A stretch of 64,000 bases of DNA from Flavilitoribacter nigricans DSM 23189 = NBRC 102662 (GTDB lineage Bacteria > Bacteroidota > Bacteroidia > Chitinophagales > Saprospiraceae), in NCBI RefSeq assembly GCF_002646595.1, contig NZ_PDUD01000004.1, forward strand, positions 62,001 through 126,000, written 5' to 3'. Shown one piece after another: positions 9,401-18,748 of this stretch. The first letter of the stretch is position 1, and each line of letters starts with the position of its first letter. The notes beneath the pieces are model-generated. The model was not told the origin of the DNA and searched no databases. It worked only from the letters and a program-made list of their open reading frames with translations. Made by a program: the position numbers and the translations under genes.

Positions 9401-10645
9401 ATGAACCAGAAAACGCAGGAAAAACTAGAGATCCTGGCCGATGCGGCCAAATACGACGTCAGCTGCTCCTCCAGCGGCAGTAAAAGAAAAAACACCCGGA
9501 CCGGTTTGGGCAACTCCACCGGGTCGGGCATCTGCCATACCTATACCGAGGACGGGCGATGCGTTTCCCTACTCAAAATTCTACTGACCAATTTTTGCAT
9601 CTACGATTGCGCTTACTGCGTCAGCCGCAGCAGCAACGATATCAAACGCGCTGCTTTCACGGTGGATGAGGTGGTCGATCTGACGATCAATTTCTACCGC
9701 CGCAATTATATCGAAGGGCTCTTCCTGAGTTCGGGCATTTTCAAAAATGCCGATTACACCATGGAGCGTCTGGTCCGCATCGCTAAAAAACTGCGGCTGG
9801 AGCATCAGTTCAACGGCTACATCCACCTCAAGGCCATTCCCGGGGCCAGTGAAGAACTGCTCGATGAGGCCGGCCTCTACGCCGACCGCCTGAGCGTTAA
9901 CATCGAGATCCCTTCGGAGATGAGCCTGAAAAAAGTAGCGCCCGAAAAAAACTATAAGGATGTCCTCGAACCCATGGGTTACCTGAAGACCCGGATCAAG
10001 GGCTACAAGGAGGAACGCAAGCAGATCAAAAAAGCGCCCCTTTTCGCTCCGGCCGGCCAAAGTACCCAGCTGGTGGTGGGCGCCACTCCCGAGAATGACC
10101 TCAAAGTGCTGCAACTGGCGGATTCGCTGTACCAGCAGCAATCCCTCAAACGGGTATATTATTCCGGATACATTCCCATCCCGACCGATAACCGGCTGCC
10201 GGTGCTGAAGGCCCCGCCGCTGGTGCGGGAAAACCGGCTGTACCAGGCCGACTGGCTGTTGCGGTTCTACGGCTTTAAAGTGGATGAGATCGTCAGTGAA
10301 GCTTTTCCGGAACTGGATCTGGAGATGGACCCCAAAATGGCCTACGCCCTGCGGCATCCTGCCTTGTTTCCGGTGGACGTCAACAAAGCAGATTACGAAA
10401 TGATCCTCCGCATTCCGGGGGTAGGCGTGAAGTCGGCGCAGAAGATCATCCAGGCCCGTCGCTTCGGTCAACTCCGCTTTGAACATCTGAAAAAGATCGG
10501 GGTGGTACTAAAACGTGCCCGGTATTTCCTGGTCTGTGCGGATAAGGATTTCCTGCATCTCGGCTGGGATCCGGACACTATTCGCTCCCAGATCCTGCAC
10601 GCCGATCCGAAAAACCGGAAAGCCGCCCAACTCAGCCTGTTTTAA
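9401..10645 (+). CDS. Putative DNA modification/repair radical SAM protein
   Basis: A 414-aa radical SAM protein of the type annotated as TIGR03916. The 4Fe-4S motif CIYDCAYC (Cys66, Cys70, Cys73) lies after an N-terminal region holding three further cysteines (22, 45, 54). The C-terminus has a helix-hairpin-helix DNA-binding element (NKADYEMILRIPGVGVKSAQ, about residues 325-344), which supports action on nucleic acid. In other genomes this family is paired with the DUF4130 protein encoded next, 15 bp downstream. The true reaction has not been established. A possible promoter (TTG at 9367, TAAATTTA at 9389) lies so close that transcription would begin near the ATG. Confidence 0.85.
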   Translation: MNQKTQEKLEILADAAKYDVSCSSSGSKRKNTRTGLGNSTGSGICHTYTEDGRCVSLLKILLTNFCIYDCAYCVSRSSNDIKRAAFTVDEVVDLTINFYRRNYIEGLFLSSGIFKNADYTMERLVRIAKKLRLEHQFNGYIHLKAIPGASEELLDEAGLYADRLSVNIEIPSEMSLKKVAPEKNYKDVLEPMGYLKTRIKGYKEERKQIKKAPLFAPAGQSTQLVVGATPENDLKVLQLADSLYQQQSLKRVYYSGYIPIPTDNRLPVLKAPPLVRENRLYQADWLLRFYGFKVDEIVSEAFPELDLEMDPKMAYALRHPALFPVDVNKADYEMILRIPGVGVKSAQKIIQARRFGQLRFEHLKKIGVVLKRARYFLVCADKDFLHLGWDPDTIRSQILHADPKNRKAAQLSLF

Positions 10646-10660
10646 AAACGCCCAGCATTC

Positions 10661-11416
10661 ATGACCATCCTCTATAACGGTACCTACCCGGGTCTGCTCT
10701 CCGCCATCTTTGAATCCTATCGGATCAAAGCCCGGCCCACACGTATCGTGCCCGAAGCCGATTGGCGCGGCAGCCTGTTTGAGGAACCGCTGGTGGTAGC
10801 TACCCGGTCGGACTGGGCGGAGCGGGTACGCGCCGGCGTAGTCAAAAAGACCTCTAAAAAGGGGGAGCGGATGTTGTACCGCTGCCTGCTTTCCGAGCAG
10901 CCGGATGTGGAAATGCTGATCTACGATTTTGTACGGCAGTCCATGAAAAGCAAAACCAACTGGGCGGATAATTATCTCGATGATACGGTGCTGCGCCTCC
11001 AGCAGATCGATAAAAAAATGGGGCGGGAGATCCACCGCATGCACGCTTTTGTTCGTTTCCAGCAGACCCGCGATGATATTTATTACGCCGTGATCGAGCC
11101 CGATTTTGATGTGTTGCCGCTCATTATTGACCATTTCGAAAAAAGATACCCGGCACAGACCTGGCTGATCTACGATTCGCGGAGGCACTACGGTATGTTT
11201 TACGACCAGCAACGGACCGAGGCGATCACTTTTGCCGAAAAAGACCATCTAAATTTGCGACAGATCAGCGCATCGATACTGGAGGAGGGGGAAACCGACT
11301 ACCAGGAAGCGTGGCAGAAATACTTTACCAGTACGAATATCCCCGAGCGCAAAAATATGAAGCTGCATCTTCAGCACGTACCGCGCCGGTACTGGAAATA
11401 TCTGGTCGAAAAATAA
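10661..11416 (+). CDS. TIGR03915-type DNA metabolism protein (DUF4130)
   Basis: A 251-aa protein matching the DUF4130 family found beside TIGR03916 radical SAM proteins. Recognisable segments are the start TILYNGTYPGLLSAIFESY, the middle RMHAFVRFQQTRDDIYYAVI and the DFDVLPLIIDHFEKRYPAQ region. In some bacteria this domain is fused to a uracil-DNA glycosylase; here the protein ends after the DUF4130 part and no glycosylase domain is attached. A role in DNA repair together with the upstream radical SAM protein is the accepted but unproven view. The DUF72 gene follows after 41 bases. Confidence 0.85.
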   Translation: MTILYNGTYPGLLSAIFESYRIKARPTRIVPEADWRGSLFEEPLVVATRSDWAERVRAGVVKKTSKKGERMLYRCLLSEQPDVEMLIYDFVRQSMKSKTNWADNYLDDTVLRLQQIDKKMGREIHRMHAFVRFQQTRDDIYYAVIEPDFDVLPLIIDHFEKRYPAQTWLIYDSRRHYGMFYDQQRTEAITFAEKDHLNLRQISASILEEGETDYQEAWQKYFTSTNIPERKNMKLHLQHVPRRYWKYLVEK

Positions 11417-11457
11417 TCTCCGGCGAACATCTTGGCTCCGGGATCGGTCAGTTAAGT

Positions 11458-12216
11458 ATGAGCGATTCAATCCACGATCCGTTATTCCTGGGCACCGCCG
11501 GCTGGACGATTGCCCGGGAGCACGCTGCCCTGTTTCCCGCGGAAGGCAGTCACCTGGAACGTTATGCCCAACTCTTTCGCGCCGTGGAGATCAATGTCAC
11601 CTTTTACCGCCTGCCCATGGCCCGTACCTTTCTTCGCTGGGCGGAAACAGTGCCTCCGGATTTTCGTTTTTCTGTGAAATTATCCCGCAGCATTACCCAT
11701 CATACCCGATTGAAGGATCACGGTCTGTTGGCTCCTTTTTTGGAGCGCGTGGAGTTGCTGGGCGAAAAGCTGGGCCCGATCCTGGTCCAGCTACCGCCCA
11801 ATCTGGCTTTCGACAGCGGGCCCGTCCGGGAGTTTTTCCGGGAATTTCGCCGGCAGCACGACGGGGCCATTGTTTGTGAACCCCGGCACCTCAGTTGGTT
11901 TGCGCCGGAAGTGGAACTCGTCTGGGATGAATTCCGGATCGCCCGGGTGGCAGCGGACCCGGCCCGTGCCCCGCAGGCCGATCAGCCGGGCGGGTGGAAC
12001 GGGCTGGTCTACTACCGGCTGCACGGAAGCCCCCGGGTGTATTATTCGAGTTATGATGAGGGCTACCTGCAGGAACTGGCCCGGCAGCTGGAGGAGTGGC
12101 GGCAACTGGCGCCCGTCTGGTGCATATTCGATAATACGGCCAGCGGCGCGGCGGTCGGCAACGGACTGACCATCCAGCAGCTAACGGGGGCAGGGCGCAG
12201 CCAGGGCGATCAGTAA
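11458..12216 (+). CDS. DUF72 domain protein
   Basis: A 252-aa protein beginning MSDSIHDPLFLGTAGWTIAR. The start at 11458 is chosen because the family begins just before the GTAGW motif; longer versions would overlap the DUF4130 gene in another frame. Typical DUF72 features are NVTFYRLPMARTFLRWAE, FRFSVKLSRSITHHTRL, LGPILVQLPPNLAF and the C-terminal CIFDNTASGAAVGN. The fold is a TIM barrel related to AP endonuclease-like proteins; function is unproven. Its place after two DNA-metabolism genes fits a nucleic-acid role. Confidence 0.85.
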   Translation: MSDSIHDPLFLGTAGWTIAREHAALFPAEGSHLERYAQLFRAVEINVTFYRLPMARTFLRWAETVPPDFRFSVKLSRSITHHTRLKDHGLLAPFLERVELLGEKLGPILVQLPPNLAFDSGPVREFFREFRRQHDGAIVCEPRHLSWFAPEVELVWDEFRIARVAADPARAPQADQPGGWNGLVYYRLHGSPRVYYSSYDEGYLQELARQLEEWRQLAPVWCIFDNTASGAAVGNGLTIQQLTGAGRSQGDQ

Positions 12217-12303
12217 AAGCTGACTAGGACACCAAAGGACACTGCAAACCTCCGCTGTTGCGTATATTGAGCGAAAGGACAAACTCCCGTAAAACTGATC
12301 GCC

Positions 12304-14931
12304 ATGCCCAACACCAAGCCTTTTGCCTGCCTCATGAAAATAGATGAAACTCACTTCATCGCTATCTGGCTACTCTCCATAAGTCTACTACTATTACCGG
12401 GCCTAAGCCCGGCGCAAAACCCGGCCAAGGTCTATCGCGGCCAGCAGTTGCAAAGTCTGCGGGTACCGATCGGCGGGATCGGTACCGGGGATATTCTGAT
12501 CGGCGGCCGGGGAAATATTGCCCATATCGAAGTTTTCAATCGACCGGATCGCCAGCGACGACTGGAAAAAACGGGTTTTGCGATCTGGTGCCAATCGGGT
12601 GACGGTCCGGCCGTTGCCAAATTACTGGAGCGGGAGATCTTTCCGCCCTACGGAGAATCGACGCACAAATACGTTGCGGGATTGCCGCGCTTCCGGGAGG
12701 CGGAGTTTATCAATGATTTTCCCCTGCACCGCTGGCAATTCCGGGACGAAGCCATACCGCTGAAAGTGAATATGGAGGCATTTAGTCCCTTTGTCCCGCT
12801 CGATGTGGCGGCCAGTAGCTACCCGGTGGTTGCATTCTATTGGGATCTGGAAAATCCAACGGACGAGCGCGTCCGGGGATCCGTGGTTTTCAACCTGGAA
12901 AATCCCATTCTCGGGGACAGTATTACTAACCGATACCACCAAAACGCAGCCCTGCAGGGCGTACGCATGGCCAATCAGGATCCGGAAAACGTCAATTATC
13001 AGGGGCAGCTGTTTATCGGTACTACGGCTGCGGACCCGCAGATACAAACTCATTGGTATCCGGGTACCTGGCGGGACGAAGCCCATATTTTCTGGGATGA
13101 CTTCAGCAAAGACGGGCGGATCGAAACCCAACTTTCGGACTGGACCACCAATTCCGATCCGGCATCCTACAACGAATCCACCCACCGGATGGCCAGTGTG
13201 CTGGTCCCGTTTGATCTCGCTCCCGGCGAACGCACCCGCATCCCTTTTTATCTGAGCTGGTATTTTCCCCAGCGGGTTTTTCGGCTGTCGGAAACTTTCG
13301 GGATCGCAGAGGCGGCCGGGAAAACATTTGGCAATGCCTACAGCAATTACTTCAGCAGCGAACTGGACGCTCTATCAAAGCTATTGCAGCAGGAGGATCA
13401 CCTGTACACCATGACGGCTCGATTCGCCGAAAGGCTCCAGCACTCCACCTATCCGGAAAGTGTGAAGGAAGCGCTGAGTACCCAGGCGGCGACCCTGCGC
13501 ACCAATCTCATCCAGGTGAGCGATAAGGGCAATGTCCACGGCTTCGAAGGGGTGAACAGCGGTGGCTGGTGCTGCCCGGGCACCTGTACCCACGTCTGGA
13601 ACTACGAGCAGACGCTGGCCTCGCTCTTTCCCCCGCTGGAAAGAAACATGCGGGAGATCGAATTTTTGCACAACACTTTTGACAATGGTTTTCAGGCCCA
13701 CCGCTCCGTACTGCCTATTGGAGATTATTATTTCAACGGTCCGGCGGCGGCCGACGGGCAGATGGGTACCGTCGTCCGGGCTTATCGTGAATGGAAGCTG
13801 AGTGGAGACGATGACTGGCTCGCCGGTGTCTGGCCCGGCGTCAAAAAAGCGCTGGAATTTGCCTGGTACGGACCGGGCACGGTTTCGGAAGATCGCCACC
13901 GGCACCAGGAAAAACAAATGGCCTGGGATCCCGATCAAAATGGGATCCTGACCGGCCGTCAGCACAATACCTACGATATCAATTTCTACGGACCCAGTTC
14001 TATGACGACCTCCGTCTACCTGGCGGCGCTGAAAGCGGGTGCCGCCATGGCCGCAGCGATGGGCGACGAAAAGAGTGCCAGCGCCTACCGGGAAGTGTAC
14101 GAAAAAGGCATCCGGGCCACGGAAAAGGAACTGTGGAACGGGGAGTATTTTATCCAGACCATCGGCGATGACCCCGCAGCGACTACGGAGTATGAGCCCG
14201 ACAATGGTTCCGGCGCGTCGATCCCCAAATACCAGTACGGTGACGGCTGCCTGTCCGATCAATTGCTGGGACAGTATCTTGCGTTTATATCCGGACTGGG
14301 CTACCTGCTGGATACGGTGAAGGTAAACAGCGCGCTGCATTCCATTTACCGTTACAATTTTATCCCGTCTTTGCGGGAGTTCTCCAATGTGCAACGAGTT
14401 TACGGCCTGAACGACGAATCGGGTGTCGTGCTGTGTACCTGGCCAAACGACAATCGGCCCGCTTTGCCTTTTGTGTATTCGGATGAGATCTGGACGGGGG
14501 TGGAATTCCAGGTAGCGGCCTCCCTCATCTATGCCGGGTATACGGAAGAAGGGCTGGATATCGTCCGGGCGGTACAGGACCGGTACGACGGGTTCAAGCG
14601 CAATCCGTTTGAACACGATGAGTCCGGAGTACACTACGCGCGGGCCATGGCCAGCTGGTCGGTGCTGCTGGCCCTTTCGGGAATAGACTACGACGGTCAG
14701 GAACAGCGCCTCACTTTCGGCCCCCGGATAAATGCCGGCAACTTTTCCACCTTCTGGTCTACCGGCACCGCCTGGGGTTCCTTCGATCTGGTGGGGAGGG
14801 TGGCCGTATTGACGGTGGACTACGGCGAACTCACCCTCCGGCAATTTGGCGTCCGTGATCGCAAAATAGAGACCTATCCTTCCGGAAAGCAGTTGCGGGC
14901 CGGTGAACAGCTGGTGCTGGAATTGCGATGA
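12304..14931 (+). CDS. GH116 family beta-glycosidase, secreted
   Basis: An 875-aa protein (865 if the second Met at 12334 is the start, which fits the signal peptide better; cleavage near SPAQ at residue 38). The N-terminal beta-sandwich opens with LRVPIGGIGTGDILIGGRG, typical of GBA2-like glucosylceramidases. The (alpha/alpha)6 catalytic part has GTCTHVWNYEQ (426-436), NTYDINFYGPSS (555-566) and GCLSDQLLGQY (648-658). Asp652 is the likely acid/base; Glu415 in GFEG is a candidate nucleophile, by eye only. GH116 enzymes hydrolyse beta-glucosides or beta-xylosides. The stop lies 9 bp from the convergent stop of the GH5 gene, placing it beside the SusCD locus although on the other strand. Confidence 0.85.
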   Translation: MPNTKPFACLMKIDETHFIAIWLLSISLLLLPGLSPAQNPAKVYRGQQLQSLRVPIGGIGTGDILIGGRGNIAHIEVFNRPDRQRRLEKTGFAIWCQSGDGPAVAKLLEREIFPPYGESTHKYVAGLPRFREAEFINDFPLHRWQFRDEAIPLKVNMEAFSPFVPLDVAASSYPVVAFYWDLENPTDERVRGSVVFNLENPILGDSITNRYHQNAALQGVRMANQDPENVNYQGQLFIGTTAADPQIQTHWYPGTWRDEAHIFWDDFSKDGRIETQLSDWTTNSDPASYNESTHRMASVLVPFDLAPGERTRIPFYLSWYFPQRVFRLSETFGIAEAAGKTFGNAYSNYFSSELDALSKLLQQEDHLYTMTARFAERLQHSTYPESVKEALSTQAATLRTNLIQVSDKGNVHGFEGVNSGGWCCPGTCTHVWNYEQTLASLFPPLERNMREIEFLHNTFDNGFQAHRSVLPIGDYYFNGPAAADGQMGTVVRAYREWKLSGDDDWLAGVWPGVKKALEFAWYGPGTVSEDRHRHQEKQMAWDPDQNGILTGRQHNTYDINFYGPSSMTTSVYLAALKAGAAMAAAMGDEKSASAYREVYEKGIRATEKELWNGEYFIQTIGDDPAATTEYEPDNGSGASIPKYQYGDGCLSDQLLGQYLAFISGLGYLLDTVKVNSALHSIYRYNFIPSLREFSNVQRVYGLNDESGVVLCTWPNDNRPALPFVYSDEIWTGVEFQVAASLIYAGYTEEGLDIVRAVQDRYDGFKRNPFEHDESGVHYARAMASWSVLLALSGIDYDGQEQRLTFGPRINAGNFSTFWSTGTAWGSFDLVGRVAVLTVDYGELTLRQFGVRDRKIETYPSGKQLRAGEQLVLELR

Positions 14932-14940
14932 TCGGGAAGT

Positions 14941-16206
14941 TTACTTTTTGATCACCTTATATACAGTATGCTCTATCTGTAAAAAATATACTCCGGCCGG
15001 CAGATCCTGCAGGTTCAGAATATTATCCCGGAGAAATACCGTTCGGACCAGGGCTCCGCCGGCATCGGCGATCCGTACCCGGCTGGGACCGGATAGGCCC
15101 CGGATAATGAAAGTACTGTCCGAAGGATTGGGATAGATCTGCAGGGATGGTCCGGCAATGACTTCATCCGTAGGTACCGTCCCGAATATGGCCGCCGCAC
15201 TGGCGTTGGCCTGTAGGTAGGGTAGGATATATTGCCCGGCCGGCGTCAGGTTACTCTCCACGATGCCGCCGCATACGTTTTTGATCACGGAATAGTAGGG
15301 CTTATCGGTGCCGTCGTAGAAGGACCAGAAAAACCAGCCGATGCCCTGTTCCGCACAGGTAGAGACAATGGTTGCAGCGGTGTAATTCCCCGCATAACCT
15401 TCCGGATCATCCCAGCCGAATTCTCCCACCATTATCGGTAGCCCGGCGGCTTTCAGAGCCGGCAGTTGAGTTTCTACCTGAAAGGGCGGCGTCCAGTCGG
15501 TGAAGGTTTTATCTTCGGTTCGCCAGAAGCCGTACATGTGGATGGAGAAGATGACATTCCGCTCCGGATCGCTCTCCAGAACTTCGGCGCCGTAGGTGCT
15601 GAACATTTCCGGGTTTTGGCCGCAGTTTCGACCGGCGTCGATCACGATGGGATTTTTGATCCCCGCTTCCCGGAATTTCGTGATCACCTCCTTGTAGCCG
15701 TCGCGCCAGGCTTCGAAGTCGGAGAAATTATGTTCATTAGCTACATTGACCCAGAGGTACTCCTCGTAATCCTGGCAAAGTTTTACCATCTCTTCGCTGG
15801 TCCAGTAGTTGACAATATTTTCAAATTGCGGCTCATCGCAGGTGGCGTTGTGCATTTCGAGCATCGGGATCATTTTGGCTTTTACGGCCCGGTCTACGAG
15901 ATTGCGTTGGGCGGCCGGGTTGGCGTTCCAGCCGAAAGCCCCCGCCGTCTGGGAAATGATCCGCACCGCATTGGCGCCGCTGTTGGGAATGTGGACGCTC
16001 ATATTGGTCTTTTTGCAATCCTCATTGCCGGCCCAGAAAGCGGCGGCATTGTAGCCCATGGGAATAAATTCGTTTCCGCCCGAATCGTAGATCTTTCCGT
16101 CTTTTACAAAGAATCCGCTTCCGGTATTGTACTCCGGTCGGGTTTCCTGGGCGAAAGCCAGGGAGGGGATCAGGATGAACAGCAAAATTCTGAAAAGTGG
16201 GTGCAT
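14941..16206 (-). CDS. GH5 endo-beta-mannanase-like enzyme with T9SS tail
   Basis: A 421-aa secreted enzyme: signal peptide to LAFAQ (residue 20), a GH5 TIM barrel of about 300 residues and a type IX secretion sorting domain (from about residue 345, LQIYPNPSDSTF to VYKVIKK). The barrel has VRIISQTAG, IPMLEMHNATC, NVANEHN (acid/base Glu), RNVIFSIHMYGFW and MVGEFGW (nucleophile Glu), an order and spacing resembling bacterial mannanases of subfamily GH5_8. The acid/base Glu is followed by His where Trp or Pro is usual. Export by T9SS puts it on the cell surface or in the medium, as the first endo-acting step for the SusCD pair. Confidence 0.85.
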   Translation of the reverse strand: MHPLFRILLFILIPSLAFAQETRPEYNTGSGFFVKDGKIYDSGGNEFIPMGYNAAAFWAGNEDCKKTNMSVHIPNSGANAVRIISQTAGAFGWNANPAAQRNLVDRAVKAKMIPMLEMHNATCDEPQFENIVNYWTSEEMVKLCQDYEEYLWVNVANEHNFSDFEAWRDGYKEVITKFREAGIKNPIVIDAGRNCGQNPEMFSTYGAEVLESDPERNVIFSIHMYGFWRTEDKTFTDWTPPFQVETQLPALKAAGLPIMVGEFGWDDPEGYAGNYTAATIVSTCAEQGIGWFFWSFYDGTDKPYYSVIKNVCGGIVESNLTPAGQYILPYLQANASAAAIFGTVPTDEVIAGPSLQIYPNPSDSTFIIRGLSGPSRVRIADAGGALVRTVFLRDNILNLQDLPAGVYFLQIEHTVYKVIKK

Positions 16207-16273
16207 ACGTAAGTTGTTTTGAAAATTTTCGCGCTTCGTGAACCAGTATATATTTTTAAGACAGTTTCTTCAG

Positions 16274-18748
16274 TCAATTATCTTTTCGGTGTTCCTTTAG
16301 CCATTCCATGAGGTCCTCCTGATATTCCCCGAGATAGCGGTGGCCGACGCCTTTCACTTCCGTCCATTTCAGCTCCACGCCGGCCGTTTCGAAGAGATCC
16401 TTCAATTTCCGGTTGACTTCGGTCAGACGGGTTTCCTCTTCACCCCAGGTCATCCAGACTGGTATCTCCTGAAAAAGTTTTGCCTCTTCCAGCGTAGGAT
16501 TGCGCATGGCGCCGGAGTAGACCCCGATGGCCGCCCAGCGGTCCAGGGACTTTTGGGCAATGCGGAAAGTGCCGGCTCCACCCATCGAAAAGCCGTAGAG
16601 ATACTGTCGGGCCGGATCGGTGGGAAAACGCCGATCCACATCGGCCAGGACCTCGAAAATGTCGGTTTCGGCCTGATCGCGGTAACCGCGATCTCCCCGA
16701 CCCCAAGGCAAAACGTAGATCCCTTCCTTGCGGTATCCCTGGCTGGGCACACCTTTGATCTGGGGTTGGAGCGGTTGGTAAAGCATCTTTCGGGGATTGT
16801 TATTGCGGCCGCCCCCGCTGCCGTGCAGTTCGAAATAGAGCGGATAATCCTTGCGGTTGGGATCAAAGTCGCGGGGAAGAAACAACCAGTAGTAACTGTC
16901 CAGACCGTCCGAAGGCGATGGAAAGGCCATCATCAGGGGGCGCGGCCCCGCGGCGTAGGTTTCCCACTGCGCACCCTCATCCTGGAGGAAACGAAAAACG
17001 GCTGCGGCCGCTTCCCGGTCCGCTTCGGAGACCCCGAAACCGTGAGCCGTATCGCGACTAATCCGGGCGATCGATTCGAAATGGTGCCGGAATAACGGGC
17101 GACTTTCCCGGGCAGCCAGTTCGTCGACCAGGTCGAGCAACAGCGCAAAAGTATCGGGCGCGTTCGCAGCCGGCGTGCGGAGTGTGATCGCTTCACTGCG
17201 GCTGCGGTTTCCCACCCAGTCTACGGCTTCTACCGCTACGGTATAATCCTGGCCGGGGTCCAGGCCTACGAAACGGTAGTTCGTTTCCGCTGCGGGTAAT
17301 CGTTGGATCAGTTGATCGTTCAGGTAGACCAGGTATCCGGCCAGCCGTATGTCGTCGCGTACTCCGCGCCAGCGCACGCGGATCTGAGAATCGGTGATCT
17401 CACTGTCCTCCGGATTAAGTCTCGGTGTTCCGGGTGCTACCTTGTCGGAAACGAAGGTGCTGCTCATTTCCCGGGTATCCTGCGCCCAGCGGAAGTCCTG
17501 CAGGTCGCCCCGGCAGGAGTCGGGTTCGGGCGATACCTCCGGGCGGTAAAACGCAATGCGGTCAATGCCCATGCCGTTGGAGCGGCCGGCAATTTCAATG
17601 CTGTGCGGTCCCGGCCCTTCGATACGGTACCAACCGCAGGGGCCGCCGGCCCAGCTCCATTGTTTTTCCAGGTTGTTGCCCGTTTTGCGCCAGAAATCCC
17701 AGTTGATGCTGCGCCAGTAGTCGTTATCACCGTCGAACTTTTCGTGATAGGTATAGATGGAATAGTAATAGACACTGCTGTCGGGGATCTGAACGTAAAA
17801 AGTCAGTTTCCGGTGATTGGGTATATCGTCGTAAGCGCTGCGGGGTTCCGGCCACATAGACGGCCCCTGGAAACGGGCGTAACCGGTGCCGCTGAAACCC
17901 GGAGCATCCCGGAAGATGGTCCAGCTCCGATCCCCGTATTGGGCGATCTGGGCGTTTTCAGCCTGGATGATCCCGTAGTCGCCGCTGAGCTGCCAGACTT
18001 TTATGTGATCGTTGGCGACTTCCAGCCGGCAGGTATCCGAAAAGGTGCCATCGAAACTTTCAACTGTGAGCCGGCTGCTTCCCGGAGCCAGGGCGGTAAC
18101 CCGGCCGGATTCATCCACCGTGGCCACATTGGGATCCGAGGAACTCCAGCGCAGACTCTGATCGCAATAGTCGACCGGCTGGAGTGCGGCCCGGAGCTGG
18201 TAGGTATCTCCGGGATTGAGGGCGTTCCGGATGGGGTTTAGCAGGGTGATCCCCCGGAGCGGCCGGGTGCAGTCATCCACCGGTGGCCCCAATATCTGCA
18301 GCTCATAAATAGCCGTGCCGGTTTTCAGGCCGGGTCCGTCCGCCAGTACCCGCAGGTAGCGGGCCCGCCGGGCGTTAAAGCCGATGGTATCGGGAGTACC
18401 GTCGTTTCCGAAAACCCGGTACAGAGATTCCCAGACCAGGCAGTCGTCGGAAGCCTCCACCAGATAGTTTTCCGGGAAGGCGGTCTGGTGCCACTGAATG
18501 ATGACCTCTGTAAAGGATAGCGTGCGGCCGAGGTCCACGTAGATCCAGGCCGGGCGTACCCCGGCTCCCCAGAGGCTAGTGTCGTTACCGTCGGTAATAC
18601 GATTGGCGGGCGTTTCAAATCCACTTTCATTGGAGGCGAAGGCGGGGCGATGCAGGGCCAGGTTGGTGAGACTGCTATGCTGGGCCCACAAACCGTTCAG
18701 TCCCAGCAGCAGGGCCAGGCCGGAAAGGAAACCGTATTTTAAGGACAT
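16274..18748 (-). CDS. Multidomain secreted carbohydrate esterase
   Basis: An 824-aa protein: signal peptide (to about residue 22), F5/8-type discoidin domain (about 28-152), Ig-like Big2 domain (about 165-243, SLRWSSSDPNVATVDESGRV), an unassigned carbohydrate-binding-like module (about 248-405), fibronectin type III domain (about 435-525), a helical linker, and a C-terminal alpha/beta hydrolase (about 600-824). The hydrolase has GSGGGRNNNP at the oxyanion side, nucleophile Ser721 in YGFSMGGAG and likely catalytic His803 in VGHRY, like feruloyl or acetyl-xylan esterases. It probably removes ester groups from the glycan taken up by the SusCD pair. No T9SS tail was seen. Confidence 0.8.
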   Translation of the reverse strand: MSLKYGFLSGLALLLGLNGLWAQHSSLTNLALHRPAFASNESGFETPANRITDGNDTSLWGAGVRPAWIYVDLGRTLSFTEVIIQWHQTAFPENYLVEASDDCLVWESLYRVFGNDGTPDTIGFNARRARYLRVLADGPGLKTGTAIYELQILGPPVDDCTRPLRGITLLNPIRNALNPGDTYQLRAALQPVDYCDQSLRWSSSDPNVATVDESGRVTALAPGSSRLTVESFDGTFSDTCRLEVANDHIKVWQLSGDYGIIQAENAQIAQYGDRSWTIFRDAPGFSGTGYARFQGPSMWPEPRSAYDDIPNHRKLTFYVQIPDSSVYYYSIYTYHEKFDGDNDYWRSINWDFWRKTGNNLEKQWSWAGGPCGWYRIEGPGPHSIEIAGRSNGMGIDRIAFYRPEVSPEPDSCRGDLQDFRWAQDTREMSSTFVSDKVAPGTPRLNPEDSEITDSQIRVRWRGVRDDIRLAGYLVYLNDQLIQRLPAAETNYRFVGLDPGQDYTVAVEAVDWVGNRSRSEAITLRTPAANAPDTFALLLDLVDELAARESRPLFRHHFESIARISRDTAHGFGVSEADREAAAAVFRFLQDEGAQWETYAAGPRPLMMAFPSPSDGLDSYYWLFLPRDFDPNRKDYPLYFELHGSGGGRNNNPRKMLYQPLQPQIKGVPSQGYRKEGIYVLPWGRGDRGYRDQAETDIFEVLADVDRRFPTDPARQYLYGFSMGGAGTFRIAQKSLDRWAAIGVYSGAMRNPTLEEAKLFQEIPVWMTWGEEETRLTEVNRKLKDLFETAGVELKWTEVKGVGHRYLGEYQEDLMEWLKEHRKDN

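Noticed and set aside
13381-14844. Long antisense open frame across the GH116 gene
   Set aside because: Mirror of a well-supported coding frame in GC-rich DNA; no family features.
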